Position numbers and translations under genes: made by a program
Notes under the pieces: generated by a model
The model's input: the letters and a program-made list of their open reading frames with translations, nothing else
What the model was told of the DNA's origin: nothing
Database searches by the model: none
Source: VRUE01 sp963703335
GTDB lineage: Bacteria; Actinomycetota; Thermoleophilia; Solirubrobacterales; 70-9
Length of the DNA stretch: 64,000 nt
NCBI GenBank assembly: GCA_963703335.1
Contig: OY969812.1
Location: 186,001 to 250,000, forward strand
Direction of reading: 5' to 3'
In this document: in pieces, positions 24,750-35,149 of the stretch
Numbering within the stretch: position 1 is the first letter of the stretch
Layout: the number at the start of each line of letters is the position of its first letter

Positions 24750-24836
24750 CTAGAGGAAAAGACTCCCGAAGAGATAGCCAAGGCCGAAGAAGACGAGGAT
24801 CACCGCCGCGACGACCGCGGCGACGAGGGCCATCAT
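24750..24836 (-). CDS. Possible 28-residue single-pass membrane peptide
   Basis: From ATG 24836 the frame reads MMALVAAVVAAVILVFFGLG and ends YLFGSLFL. It is one hydrophobic helix, too short for a normal gene call. The frame stays open upstream into folC without another canonical start. No strong ribosome binding site is visible. It may be a real small protein between folC and the zinc-ribbon gene, or chance. Confidence 0.35.
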   Translation of the reverse strand: MMALVAAVVAAVILVFFGLGYLFGSLFL

Positions 24837-24897
24837 CGAAAGCAGTTCCGAGCCGGCGCTTTTGGTCTCCGAGGCGATCGGCGAATCCTCGCAGAGT

Positions 24898-26157
24898 TCA
24901 GCCGGAGGCTGCTTCAGAGAGGGCAACCCGGGCGGGCGCAAGGACGTAATGCGAGCCGGTAATGAGGAGGACGCAGTCAGGCAGCTCAGCTGCCAGTTCG
25001 CGGCCGCGGTGCAATGCCCCGTCGAAATCTGGCACCTGCTCCGCGGCGAGACCGACCGCTGCGCAAGCGGCGCCAAGTTTCCCGGCGCTGTGAGACCTAG
25101 CGCCGGGCAAACCGCGCGACTCGAGCACACGCGGGTCGAGCTCGGTACAGATCGCCAGCTCGAGCGCGGGCGCCAAGGCTCGCAACATCGCCTCGGCGTC
25201 CTTGTCGGCAAGCGCGGCGATACAGGCAACGACGGGGCGGCCCGCCGCAACGTCTGCAAGGGCCTCGGCGAGCGCGGCAGCACCATCGGGATTGTGGGCG
25301 ACGTCGATGAAGGTGGCGGGATTGTCGGCGATTCGCTCGAGTCGGCCGGGAACGGTCAGCGAGGCCGCCACCGCTGCCACCTTGGCGGGATCGAGGTCGC
25401 CGAGGAAGGCTCGCACGGCGGTCTCGGCAAGGGCGAAATTGCGACGTTGGAACGGCCCGGCGGCGCGCAGCTCGAGCTCCGGGCCAGGGTCCTCGGGAGC
25501 AAGGATGAATCGCGCTCCGCGCTTTGCGGCCGTCCGCTCTGCCAACTCCATCACCTGTGGACCCACCCGGCCGAGCACGAGCGTCGTGTGATCGCGCAGC
25601 ACGGCGAGCTTCTCCGCTGCGATCTCCGGCTCGGTCTCACCGAGCCAAGCGGTGTGGTCGAGACCGATAGAGGTAAGCACGGTGACTCGCGAAGGGATCG
25701 TGTTGGTCGCGTCCAGCCTCCCTCCCAACCCCGCCTCGACTACCGCCACGTCGACCCTGGCAGCGGCAAAGGCGACGAAGGCGGCGGCTGTCGCGAGCTC
25801 AAACTGGGTCACGGCCTCGCCCTCCTCGAGCGAGGGATCGACCGTTTCCGCCGCCTGGGCCGCGCGTTCGACAGCGGTGGAAAAAGTGGCGTCGTCGATC
25901 TCCTCACCACCGATCAGGACACGTTCGGACCAGCGGACCGGGTGCGGCGAGACGCAGGCCCCTGTTCGCATCCCATGCGCCTCCAGCAGTGCCGCGATCA
26001 TCCGCGTCACCGAGGACTTGCCGTTGGTCCCGACCACGTGGATCGAGGCGAAGCGGTGCTGGGGCATCCCAAGCGCGGTGCTGAGCCGGTGCATCCGCTC
26101 CAGACCGAGCTTCCAGCCGACCGGCTCCAGCGAGTCGAGGTGCAGCTGCGGGTCTAT
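24898..26157 (-). CDS. folC: Folylpolyglutamate/dihydrofolate synthase
   Basis: Adds glutamate to folates (and in bifunctional forms makes dihydrofolate). The P-loop is VVGTNGKSSVTRM. Other family segments are VSPHPVRWSERVLIGGEEI, VAVVEAGLGGRLDATN, LTSIGLDHTAWLG and FIDVAHNPDGAAALAEAL. The first ATG is 26094, but conserved FolC sequence (LDSLEPVGWKLGLER) continues upstream in frame with no ATG, GTG or TTG. ATA 26157, overlapping the valS stop and eight bases after GAGGAG, or CTG 26145 would include it. From ATA the length is 419 residues. Confidence 0.93.
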   Translation of the reverse strand: MDPQLHLDSLEPVGWKLGLERMHRLSTALGMPQHRFASIHVVGTNGKSSVTRMIAALLEAHGMRTGACVSPHPVRWSERVLIGGEEIDDATFSTAVERAAQAAETVDPSLEEGEAVTQFELATAAAFVAFAAARVDVAVVEAGLGGRLDATNTIPSRVTVLTSIGLDHTAWLGETEPEIAAEKLAVLRDHTTLVLGRVGPQVMELAERTAAKRGARFILAPEDPGPELELRAAGPFQRRNFALAETAVRAFLGDLDPAKVAAVAASLTVPGRLERIADNPATFIDVAHNPDGAAALAEALADVAAGRPVVACIAALADKDAEAMLRALAPALELAICTELDPRVLESRGLPGARSHSAGKLGAACAAVGLAAEQVPDFDGALHRGRELAAELPDCVLLITGSHYVLAPARVALSEAASG

Positions 26158-28718
26158 TCGGCGAGCTCCTCCAGCTCGGCCCTGTAGCGCTCGAGCTTGA
26201 TCCGCTCCTCCTCGACCAGCTCCGCCGGCGCCTTGGCGACGAACTTCTCGTTGGCGAGCTTACCCTCGGCCCGGGCCACCTCAGAGCGCAACTCCTCGCG
26301 GCGTTTCTCCAGCCGCGTAGCCACGGCGTCAGCGTCGATCTCCGCCGAGGCGAGCACCTGCACCGCGCCAACTGAGGCGATCGGCTCAACCGGTTGGGTC
26401 CCGTCGACGACCTCAACCCCCGCGAGTCGGGGCACAAACTCGGGCAGCGAACCTTCCGCGCGGATAGGAACTTTGAAATTGGTGGCCAGGTTCACCATGT
26501 CACGCCAGGCTCGGAGGTCGCGTGTCTGCTGAATCGCTTTGCCCACCTCGGCCTCGGCCTCGGCGTCGAAGAGCGACTCGTCAGCCGTTGGGAAGACGTG
26601 GATGGCGAGATGCCCTTTTCGGCTCGGGTGAAAAGACCAGACCTCCTCGGTGACGAAGGGCATGATCGGATGTAGCAGCGCCAACGTGCGCTCTAGCACC
26701 CAGAACAGGTTGGCCGAGACCGCCTCCTCACCCTCATAGAGGCGCGGCTTGGCGATCTCCAGGTACCAGTCGCAGAGCTCGGACCAGAAGAAGGCGTAGG
26801 CCTCCTGAGCGGCGTGGGCGAAGTCGTATGCATCGAGCTTCTCGCTGACCGAGGCGATCGTGCGCTCTAGCCGCGAGAGGATCCAGCGGTCCTCGACCCG
26901 CTCGGCAATCGGCTGGGCTTCGACCTCGGCTGCATTGAGAAGGATCAGCCGACTGGCGTTCCAAAGCTTGTTTGAAAGGTCGCGGCCCTGCTGAACCTTG
27001 GCGTCGGAATAGCGCACGTCCTGGGTCGAGGACATCGCCAGCAGGCCGAAGCGCAGCGCATCGGCACCGTGGACGTCGATCTCCTCCAAGGGGTCGATGC
27101 CGGTGCCGAGGCTCTTCGACATCCGCCGCCCGTCGCGGGCCTGGATCACCGAGTGGACGTAGACGTCGTCGAAGGGGACGTCGCCGGCGAACTCGAGCCC
27201 GGTCATGATCATCCGCGCCACCCAGAGGAAGAGGATCTCGCGCGCCGTGGTGAGGAAGCTGGTCGGGTAAAAAGCGCGCAGCTCGGCTGTGTCCTCGGGC
27301 CAGCCGAGCGTGGCGAAGGGCCAGATCGCCGAGCTGAACCAGGTGTCGAGCACGTCCTCCTCCTGGCGCAGCGGGCCGCCGCAGGCGCCACAGCGCTCGG
27401 GCGCGGACTCGGCGATAATCGTCTCCTCGCAGGCGTCGCAGTACCAGACCGGGATGCGGTGACCCCACCAGAGCTGGCGCGAGATGCACCAGGGCCGGAT
27501 CTCCCGCATCCAATCGAGGTAGACCCGCTTCCACTGCCCCGGCGTGATCCGCACCCGATCGCTTTCCACCGCCTCGATCGCCGGCGCCGCCAGCTCGTCC
27601 ATGCGGCAGAACCACTGCAGCGAGATCAGCGGCTCGATCCGCTCGCCGGAGCGGTGGGAGAAGGGCACCGAGTGGACGTAGGGCTCCTCGGCCCGCAGCA
27701 CGCCCTCCTCGCGCAGGGCCGCAATCACGGCCTCCTGCGCCTCGGCGGCGGTCATGCCGGCGAACCCCTCACCCGCCTCCTCGGTCAGGCGCCCGTCGGG
27801 GCCGATCGCGACGATCTCCTCGAGGCCGTGCTTGCGGCCGATCTCGAAATCGTTGGGGTCGTGACCGGGGGTGATCTTCAGCGCGCCGGTGCCGAACTCG
27901 GGGTCGACGTGCTCGTCGGCGATGATCGGCAGGCGGCGGCCAACGAGGGGCAGAACGCAGTATTGACCGACGAGGTCGCCATAGCGCTCGTCGCCGGGGT
28001 TAACGGCCACCGCGGTGTCAGCGAGCATCGTCTCCGGTCGCACGGTGGCGACGGTCAGCACCCGGTCCGACCCCTCGACCGGGTAGTCGATCGAGTAGAG
28101 CGTGTCCTCGACCTCGCGGTTCTCGACCTCGAGGTCGGAGATCGCCGAGTGCGAGCCGGGGTCCCAGTTGACCATGTAATTGTCGCGGTAGATGTAGCCC
28201 TTGTCGTAGAGCCGCTTGAAGACGCGGTAGACGGCCTTGACGTAGTCCTCGTCGAGGGTGAAGCGCTCACGCTCGTAGTCGCAGGAGGAGCCAAGCCGCT
28301 TGTACTGCTCGACGATCCGCGAGCCGTACTCCTCGCGCCACTCCCAGACCCGCTTGACGAACTCCTCGCGACCAAGATCGTGCCGAGAAACCCCTTCGGC
28401 CCGCAGCATTTTCTCCACCACCGACTGAGTAGCAATCCCAGCATGGTCAGTCCCCAGAATCCAGAGCGCATTGCGCCCCCGCATCCGATTCATCCGCACC
28501 AACGCATCCTGCATCGACCCATTGAGCGCATGCCCCATATGCAGCGCCCCAGTCACATTCGGCGGCGGAATAGCAACCGAAAAATTCTCCCCAGGACTGC
28601 CCTCAGCGTCTGGATGAAAGTAACCCGCCTCCATCCACTCAGCAAAGACCCGCCCCTCGACCTCCCCCGGGTCATAACGGGTCGTCTTCTCAAGCTTCTC
28701 GCGCCGAGCCTCGTCCAC
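26154..28718 (-). CDS. valS: Valyl-tRNA synthetase
   Basis: 854 residues, class I synthetase. The HIGH-type motif is in PPNVTGALHMGHALN near residues 52-66, the CP1 editing domain in the middle and the KMSKS-type motif in GRRMSKSLGT. A zinc-type CDACEE...CGACGG pair is visible. The anticodon domain and a C-terminal tRNA-binding coiled coil (KRREELRSEVARAEGKLAN) follow. The start at 28718 reads MDEARREKLEKTTRYDP. The last codons carry the likely ribosome binding site for folC. Confidence 0.98.
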   Translation of the reverse strand: MDEARREKLEKTTRYDPGEVEGRVFAEWMEAGYFHPDAEGSPGENFSVAIPPPNVTGALHMGHALNGSMQDALVRMNRMRGRNALWILGTDHAGIATQSVVEKMLRAEGVSRHDLGREEFVKRVWEWREEYGSRIVEQYKRLGSSCDYERERFTLDEDYVKAVYRVFKRLYDKGYIYRDNYMVNWDPGSHSAISDLEVENREVEDTLYSIDYPVEGSDRVLTVATVRPETMLADTAVAVNPGDERYGDLVGQYCVLPLVGRRLPIIADEHVDPEFGTGALKITPGHDPNDFEIGRKHGLEEIVAIGPDGRLTEEAGEGFAGMTAAEAQEAVIAALREEGVLRAEEPYVHSVPFSHRSGERIEPLISLQWFCRMDELAAPAIEAVESDRVRITPGQWKRVYLDWMREIRPWCISRQLWWGHRIPVWYCDACEETIIAESAPERCGACGGPLRQEEDVLDTWFSSAIWPFATLGWPEDTAELRAFYPTSFLTTAREILFLWVARMIMTGLEFAGDVPFDDVYVHSVIQARDGRRMSKSLGTGIDPLEEIDVHGADALRFGLLAMSSTQDVRYSDAKVQQGRDLSNKLWNASRLILLNAAEVEAQPIAERVEDRWILSRLERTIASVSEKLDAYDFAHAAQEAYAFFWSELCDWYLEIAKPRLYEGEEAVSANLFWVLERTLALLHPIMPFVTEEVWSFHPSRKGHLAIHVFPTADESLFDAEAEAEVGKAIQQTRDLRAWRDMVNLATNFKVPIRAEGSLPEFVPRLAGVEVVDGTQPVEPIASVGAVQVLASAEIDADAVATRLEKRREELRSEVARAEGKLANEKFVAKAPAELVEEERIKLERYRAELEELAE

Positions 28719-28771
28719 GCGCCGAGTCTAGATAGATGCCGCCCGAGCCGACCTGAAGCTACATGTGGACG

Positions 28772-28930
28772 GAGAGGTCAGGTGCCCCTCTCGCAGAGGC
28801 TCAGGGACCACGCCTCGGAGCACCCGGACAATCTGCTGCGCAACGGTCTCTGCGAGAGGGGCACCTGACCTCTCCCGCTGCACCGCTGCTGCGCAACGGT
28901 CTCTGAACGAGGGGCACCTGACCTCTCCCC
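28772..28930. repeat. Palindromic element family B with a partial tandem copy
   Basis: A perfect 27-bp inverted repeat, GAGAGGTCAGGTGCCCCTCT and onward (28772-28798), faces 28848-28874. A direct partial repeat of the right half (GCTGCGCAACGGTCTCTG...GGGGCACCTGACCTCTCCC) follows at about 28887-28930, ending four bases from the clpX stop. The arm resembles family A (GAGGGCCGGGTGCCCC). It fills most of the 215-base clpX-valS gap. Confidence 0.85.
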
Positions 28931-28933
28931 GCC

Positions 28934-30223
<1,290 letters not shown>

Positions 30224-30343
30224 CGGAATCCCCTCCTTAGGGGCAGTGGTTTGCCTCCGGCTCGCGCTCCAAAGCTTAGAGGGAGCATCAAGCCGGCCCT
30301 GTCAGTGCGGTCGTTTACTGCGTAGCGGGCCCGGTCCCTCCCC

Positions 30344-30811
30344 GTGACTGCGAACATCCAGGCACGCATGCAGGTCAAAGCCGTCTCCCAGGGCCAGTTT
30401 GAGCAGTTGCTGCCGCTGATCGCGGCCTATCAGCACTTCTACGGGGTCGAGGAGATCGACGAAGAGCGAAACCGCGCGTTCTTCGCCCGCTTCATCGCAC
30501 CGAGCGACGAGGGCATGCTGCTGGGGGCCTGGCGCAGTGACGTGCTCGCCGGCTATGCCTGCCTCTTCTGGACCTTCACCTCGCTCGTCCCGGCCGAAAC
30601 CGTGCTTATGAACGACCTCTTCGTCGACCCCGCGGCGCGCGGCAAAGGAGTCGGCCGGGCTCTAATCGAGGCAAGCATGGAAGTCGCTCGCGAGCGCGGT
30701 GCTGATCACCTCGAGTGGATGACCGCGCCGGACAACGAGGCGGCGCGGCGACTCTACGACTCGACGGGCGCCGCGCAGAGCTCCTGGATCGAGTACGAGC
30801 TCAGCCCGTAG
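30344..30811 (+). CDS. GNAT-family N-acetyltransferase
   Basis: 155 residues from GTG 30344 (ATG 30368 is an alternative). The acetyl-CoA-binding motif A is in LFVDPAARGKGVGRALIEAS. Preceding strands (MLLGAWRSDVLAGYACLFW) and the terminal NEAARRLYDSTGA are typical of GNATs. The substrate cannot be told. It is divergent from clpX and convergent with hppA. Confidence 0.9.
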   Translation: MTANIQARMQVKAVSQGQFEQLLPLIAAYQHFYGVEEIDEERNRAFFARFIAPSDEGMLLGAWRSDVLAGYACLFWTFTSLVPAETVLMNDLFVDPAARGKGVGRALIEASMEVARERGADHLEWMTAPDNEAARRLYDSTGAAQSSWIEYELSP

Positions 30812-30836
30812 GCGAGCCGACGCCGAAACAAAGAGT

Positions 30837-30874
30837 GGACGGGGAGGGGCCCATCAGCAGGCCCCTCCTCGTCC
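30837..30874. terminator. Convergent-gene hairpin between GNAT gene and hppA
   Basis: A 15-bp stem, GGACGGGGAGGGGCC against GGCCCCTCCTCGTCC, with one G-T type mismatch and an 8-base loop. It lies between two converging stops, 25 and 17 bases away. There is no U tract; it is probably a bidirectional terminator or a stop-anchored palindrome. Confidence 0.7.
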
Positions 30875-30891
30875 CTCCTACCCAGCCGAGA

Positions 30892-32979
30892 CTAGAAGTG
30901 AACGATCGGGATGATCAGGATCGCGACGATGTTGGCGACCTTGATCATCGGGTTGATCGCGGGACCGGCCGTGTCCTTGTAGGGATCGCCGACGGTGTCG
31001 CCGGTAACCGAGGCGGCGTGGGCCTCGGAGCCCTTGCCGCCGTGCGCCCCGTCCTCGATCAGCTTCTTCGCGTTGTCCCAGGCGCCGCCACCCGCGGTCA
31101 TCGAGATCGCGGCGAAGAGGCCGACGACGATGACGCCGATCAGCAGGCCACCGAGCGCGTCAACGCTGAGTAGGCCAACGATCACCGGCACGACGATCGG
31201 GATCAACGAGGGAAGGATCATCTCCTTCTGCGCCGCCAGGGTGACGATGCTGACCGTCTTGGCGTAATCGGGCTTTTCGGTGCCCTCCATGATCCCGGGG
31301 TGCTCGCGGAACTGCTCGCGCACCTGTTCGACCACCTGACCGCCGGCGCGGCCGACGGCCTCGATCGCGAAGGCGGCGAATAGGTAAACCATCATGCCGC
31401 CGATGATCAGCCCAATCAGCACGTCCGGGCTCGAGAGGTTGAAGAGCCCGTTGAGATCGAAGCCGGCCGGTGCCTCGTCGGCCAATTCGCTCTTGAACGC
31501 CGCAAACAGCACCAGGGCCGCGAGAGCGGCTGAACCGATCGCGTAGCCCTTGGTCACGGCCTTGGTCGTGTTGCCAACCGCATCGAGCGGGTCGGTAACA
31601 GCGCGCACCTCCTCGGGCAGGTCTGCCATCTCGGCGATGCCGCCGGCGTTGTCGGTGATCGGCCCGAAGGCGTCGAGGGCGACGATCAAGCCGCAGAGCG
31701 ATAGCTGCCCCATCACGGCGATGCCGATGCCGTAGATGCCGGCCAGCTCGTTTGCCCCCAGGATTGCCATGGCGATGACCAGCGCCGGAGCGGCGGTCGA
31801 CTGGAAGCCCTGGGCCAGCCCCTGGATGATGTTCGTGGCGTGGCCGGTCTCCGATGCCTGGGCGATCGTCTTCACCGGGCGGAAACGGGTCGAGGTATAA
31901 AATTCAGTGATCACGAAGAGCAGTGCGGTGACCGCCACGCCGATCACGGAGCAGAGCCAGAGGTCGGTGGTGCTGACCGCGTTGGCGCCGGCACTGAGTC
32001 CGTACTGCACCGGTTCGCTCATCAACCAGTCGGTGATCGGGTAGAAAGCGGCGATCGAGAGGATTCCGGCGGCGATCACCCCGGTGTAGAGCGCCCCCTC
32101 GACGCGATCGGTTTTGGTCCGCACCATCAGTGCCCCGATGATCGAGGCGATGATCGCGACGGCGCCGATCACCAACGGGTAGATCGCGACCTCGCGGGAG
32201 AAATCGCCCCCCGCACCGGTAAAGGTGAGCACACCGAGCAGCATCACGGCGACCGAGGTGACCGCGTAGGTCTCGAAGAGGTCGGCGGCCATGCCGGCGC
32301 AATCGCCGACGTTGTCGCCGACGTTGTCGGCGATCACCGCCGGGTTGCGCGGGTCGTCCTCCGGTATCCCCGCCTCGACCTTGCCGACCAGGTCGGCGCC
32401 GACGTCGGCGGCCTTGGTGAAGATGCCGCCGCCCAGCCGGGCGAAGACGGAGATCAGCGAGCCGCCGAAGCCGAGGCCGACGAGCGCGTCGACCGCCTCC
32501 TTGTCGCTGCTGCCGGTGACGACGAGGATGCCGTAGTAGCCGGCGACGCCGAGCAGGGCGAGGCCGACGACGAGCAGGCCGGTGACCGAGCCGCCCTTGA
32601 AGGCGACGTCAAGCGCCGGCGGCACGCCTCCGCGAGCCGCCTCGGCGACGCGTGCGTTGGCCCGCACCGAGACGTTCATGCCGATGAACCCAGCCGAACC
32701 GGAGAGGATGCCACCGAAGACGAATCCGATCGCGGTCTTGTAGTCCTGCAGGAGCCAGAGCACGATCGCGATCGGCACGGCGACCGCGGCGATGATCGTG
32801 TACTGGCGGTTGAGGTAGGCCTGCGCGCCTTCCTGCACCGCCCCTGAGATCTCCTGCATGCGCTCGTTGCCCGGCGACTTCTTAAGCAGGCGCTGGGTGA
32901 TGATTAGTCCGTAGACAACAGCCGCCCCGGCGCATACAAGCGCTACGACGACTCCGTAGTCGGTCAAAAAGCTGGTCAA
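30892..32979 (-). CDS. hppA: K+-independent H+-translocating inorganic pyrophosphatase
   Basis: Membrane pump coupling pyrophosphate hydrolysis to proton export. 695 residues, about 16 membrane segments. Substrate-site motifs are FTKAADVGADLVGKVEAGIP, DDPRNPAVIADNVGDNVGD and near the end GDTVGDPYKDTAGPAINPMI. The Lys in GNTTKAVTKG (where K+-dependent enzymes have Ala) indicates the K+-independent type. It starts with TTG 32979, supported by GGAGG eight bases upstream. Confidence 0.97.
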   Translation of the reverse strand: MTSFLTDYGVVVALVCAGAAVVYGLIITQRLLKKSPGNERMQEISGAVQEGAQAYLNRQYTIIAAVAVPIAIVLWLLQDYKTAIGFVFGGILSGSAGFIGMNVSVRANARVAEAARGGVPPALDVAFKGGSVTGLLVVGLALLGVAGYYGILVVTGSSDKEAVDALVGLGFGGSLISVFARLGGGIFTKAADVGADLVGKVEAGIPEDDPRNPAVIADNVGDNVGDCAGMAADLFETYAVTSVAVMLLGVLTFTGAGGDFSREVAIYPLVIGAVAIIASIIGALMVRTKTDRVEGALYTGVIAAGILSIAAFYPITDWLMSEPVQYGLSAGANAVSTTDLWLCSVIGVAVTALLFVITEFYTSTRFRPVKTIAQASETGHATNIIQGLAQGFQSTAAPALVIAMAILGANELAGIYGIGIAVMGQLSLCGLIVALDAFGPITDNAGGIAEMADLPEEVRAVTDPLDAVGNTTKAVTKGYAIGSAALAALVLFAAFKSELADEAPAGFDLNGLFNLSSPDVLIGLIIGGMMVYLFAAFAIEAVGRAGGQVVEQVREQFREHPGIMEGTEKPDYAKTVSIVTLAAQKEMILPSLIPIVVPVIVGLLSVDALGGLLIGVIVVGLFAAISMTAGGGAWDNAKKLIEDGAHGGKGSEAHAASVTGDTVGDPYKDTAGPAINPMIKVANIVAILIIPIVHF

Positions 32980-33054
32980 GTTAGGTCCTCCGGCTGGTTT
33001 CTAAGCGGCGCGGGAGTCTATATATGCGAGCGGCGAACGCGCTCCCAGAGCGGG

Positions 33055-34221
33055 CTAGGCCTGTTCCGCACCCTGCGGAGTGGCGGTATAGGTCCGTTTT
33101 GTCTCCGCCACCGCGTCGCGGTAGATGTCCTCAATCGCGATCCCAGCGTCAAGTGCCTCGCGGGCCCGCTGAGCGCCATTGCGAGCCGGAAGATCGACCT
33201 CGATACCGAGCTGCGTGCGGGCCGGTTCGGTCCAAACGAGCAGCTCCTCGAGCGCCGCCGCCGCCTCAATCTCGACGCCGCGCCGGAAGTCGATCAGGCG
33301 GCCGTCCATCCCGTGGCGAATCGCCCGCCAGAGGTTCTCCTCGATCTCACGGTCGCGCAGCGGCGAGCCAGCGCCGCCGTAGCCGTGCTCGTCGTAGGCG
33401 ATCGCGGTTTGGGCGATCGCGGCGGCGATCAGCCCGGCGAGCGCAAAGGACTCCTCGCCGCGCGTCTGCGCATCGCAAATCCGTACCTCGACCGTGCCAA
33501 AGGCGTGATGCGGTCGCACGCTCCACCACAGCTGCGTCGACTCGACCGCCGAGCCGAGCCGCTCCAGCATGCCGACAAAATTCGCGTACCCCGCCCAGTC
33601 GTCAAACGGGCTGGGCACGCCGCAACGCGGAAAGGTACGGGTGAAGATCTCCGTGCGCACGGTGTGCAGGCCGCTGTCGCGGCGGTCGAGGAAGGGTGAG
33701 TTGGCCGAGACGGCGAGCAGCAACGGCAGTAGCTCCCGCAGCCAGTCGCAGACGGCAATCGCCCGATCGGCGCCGCGCACCCCCATGTGCACGTGCATGC
33801 TCCAGGTGTTGTTGCGCTGAGCGACCCAGCCGAGTTCGTGACGGAGGCGGTTGTAGTGCGGGGTGTCGATGATCCGTTGGTCGAGGTAGTTCGCCCAGGG
33901 GTGGGTCCCGGTCGCCCCCAGCGCCAGACCCATGCCCTCGACCAGGCCAAAGAGCCGAGCGCGACGCTCGCGCTGCAGGGCGACGGCCTCGGCGAAGCTC
34001 TCCGCCCGGCCGGAGCGGATCTCGATCTCGGAGGCGATCAGCTCGCCGGCAGCGGAATCGGCCAAGACGTCATCGGCCTGGCAGGCCGCGTAGACGTCCT
34101 CGAAGCGGTGCTCGAGCTCGAGTGTCGCCGGGTCGAGGATCGCGAACTCCTCCTCGAGGCCGATCGTGAAGTCGGTGGAGGACTCGAACGTCTCCCGAGC
34201 GCGATCGAGGTCGAGCGACAA
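33055..34221 (-). CDS. Carboxylate-amine ligase, YbdK/glutamate-cysteine ligase type 2 family
   Basis: 388 residues. Family sequence: FTIGLEEEFAILDPATLELE at residues 18-37, the metal/ATP segments GELIASEIEIRSGR and ATGTHPWANYLDQRI, then NTWSMHVHMGVRGADRAIAV and HHAFGTVEVRICDAQTRGEE. Family members join glutamate to cysteine or a related amine (EgtA, YbdK); the acceptor here is unknown. It starts 14 bases after the rex stop, so it is probably transcribed with rex and tsaD. Confidence 0.9.
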   Translation of the reverse strand: MSLDLDRARETFESSTDFTIGLEEEFAILDPATLELEHRFEDVYAACQADDVLADSAAGELIASEIEIRSGRAESFAEAVALQRERRARLFGLVEGMGLALGATGTHPWANYLDQRIIDTPHYNRLRHELGWVAQRNNTWSMHVHMGVRGADRAIAVCDWLRELLPLLLAVSANSPFLDRRDSGLHTVRTEIFTRTFPRCGVPSPFDDWAGYANFVGMLERLGSAVESTQLWWSVRPHHAFGTVEVRICDAQTRGEESFALAGLIAAAIAQTAIAYDEHGYGGAGSPLRDREIEENLWRAIRHGMDGRLIDFRRGVEIEAAAALEELLVWTEPARTQLGIEVDLPARNGAQRAREALDAGIAIEDIYRDAVAETKRTYTATPQGAEQA

Positions 34222-34235
34222 GGCAGGCTCAGCTC

Positions 34236-34904
34236 TCAGGTCAGGTAGAAGTAGAGCGCGTAGAGCAGGTCGACGGCGGGACTTGAGGTGTGGACCGTCA
34301 CCTCCGGCGGCACCTGGAGCAGCTGCTCGGAGTAATTGAAGATGATCTTCACGCCCGCCTCGACGAGGCGATCGGCGACTGCCTGGGCGGCGGCGGCGGG
34401 CACGGCGAGGACGCCGACGACGATCTCCTGCTCGGTGACGATGGCCTCCAGCTCACCGAAGTCACGCACACGCAGACTGCCGACCTCGCTACCGACGACG
34501 TCTGAGTCGACGTCGAACATGGCGACGATCTGGAAGCCATGATCAGCGAAGATGTCAGAGCTGGCGATCGCCTGACCGAGGTTTCCGGCACCGAAGAGGG
34601 CGATGTTGTGCTGCCCCGAGGTGCGCAAGATCTTGCGGATCTCCGCCACCAACGACTCGACGTTGTAACCGACGCCGCGCTTGCCAAACTTGCCGAATCC
34701 GGAAAGGTCGCGGCGGATCTGGGTCGGGTTGATGTGCGTGTACTCGGAGAGTTCCTGCGAGGAGATCGTCTCCCGGCCCATCTTGCGAGCCTGGGTGAGG
34801 ACCTGGAGGTAGCGCGAGAGGCGCGCCGCAACGCCCAGGGAAAGCCGCTCACCGTCGACGATCAGCCCGCCGGCCGCGTCCTGCTCTTCGGTCAAGGCGC
34901 TCAC
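34236..34904 (-). CDS. rex: Redox-sensing transcriptional repressor Rex
   Basis: Represses respiratory and fermentation genes until NADH rises. 222 residues. The winged helix is at about 20-85 (SQELSEYTHINPTQIRRDLS, FGKFGKRGVGYNV). The Rossmann NADH site GAGNLGQAIA is at about 105-114, and FNYSEQLLQVPPEVTVHTSS is the domain-swapped C-terminus. The start overlaps the glutaredoxin-like gene by four bases. No clear Rex operator is seen upstream. Confidence 0.97.
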   Translation of the reverse strand: MSALTEEQDAAGGLIVDGERLSLGVAARLSRYLQVLTQARKMGRETISSQELSEYTHINPTQIRRDLSGFGKFGKRGVGYNVESLVAEIRKILRTSGQHNIALFGAGNLGQAIASSDIFADHGFQIVAMFDVDSDVVGSEVGSLRVRDFGELEAIVTEQEIVVGVLAVPAAAAQAVADRLVEAGVKIIFNYSEQLLQVPPEVTVHTSSPAVDLLYALYFYLT

Positions 34905-35149
34905 GCTCCCACAGTATCGAGCCTCGCCCGAACAGCCGCCTCGTCGAGGATCAGCTCGGAGACAACCTCGCCGTCGATCTCGACCACTGGGATCTTCTCC
35001 AACAGGCGCCGGAGCAGCAGCTCCTCACTCTCGATATCGACCTCGTGCAGTTCGAAGCGGTAGCCCTCTCCGTGCAGCGAGATCAGAGACTCGATCGCTT
35101 CCTGACAGAGGTGGCATTGCGGGCGCGAGTAAACCGTGACCGAGGTCAT
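34901..35149 (-). CDS. Glutaredoxin-like (DUF836-type) thiol-disulfide protein
   Basis: 82 residues. The N-terminal CxxC redox site is Cys12 and Cys15 in YSRPQCHLCQEAIESL. The cis-Pro segment KIPVVEIDGEVVSELILDE follows, as in glutaredoxin folds. It overlaps tsaD upstream and rex downstream by four bases each, so its translation is coupled to both. A redox role beside Rex is plausible but inferred. Confidence 0.88.
   Translation of the reverse strand: MTSVTVYSRPQCHLCQEAIESLISLHGEGYRFELHEVDIESEELLLRRLLEKIPVVEIDGEVVSELILDEAAVRARLDTVGA

Noticed and set aside
27069..28868. 599-residue plus-strand open frame
   Set aside because: Antisense shadow of valS caused by high GC; no family resemblance, while the minus strand encodes intact ValRS motifs.
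31840..32847. 335-residue plus-strand frame opposite hppA
   Set aside because: Asp/Gly/His-biased shadow of membrane-segment codons; no signal, no motif.
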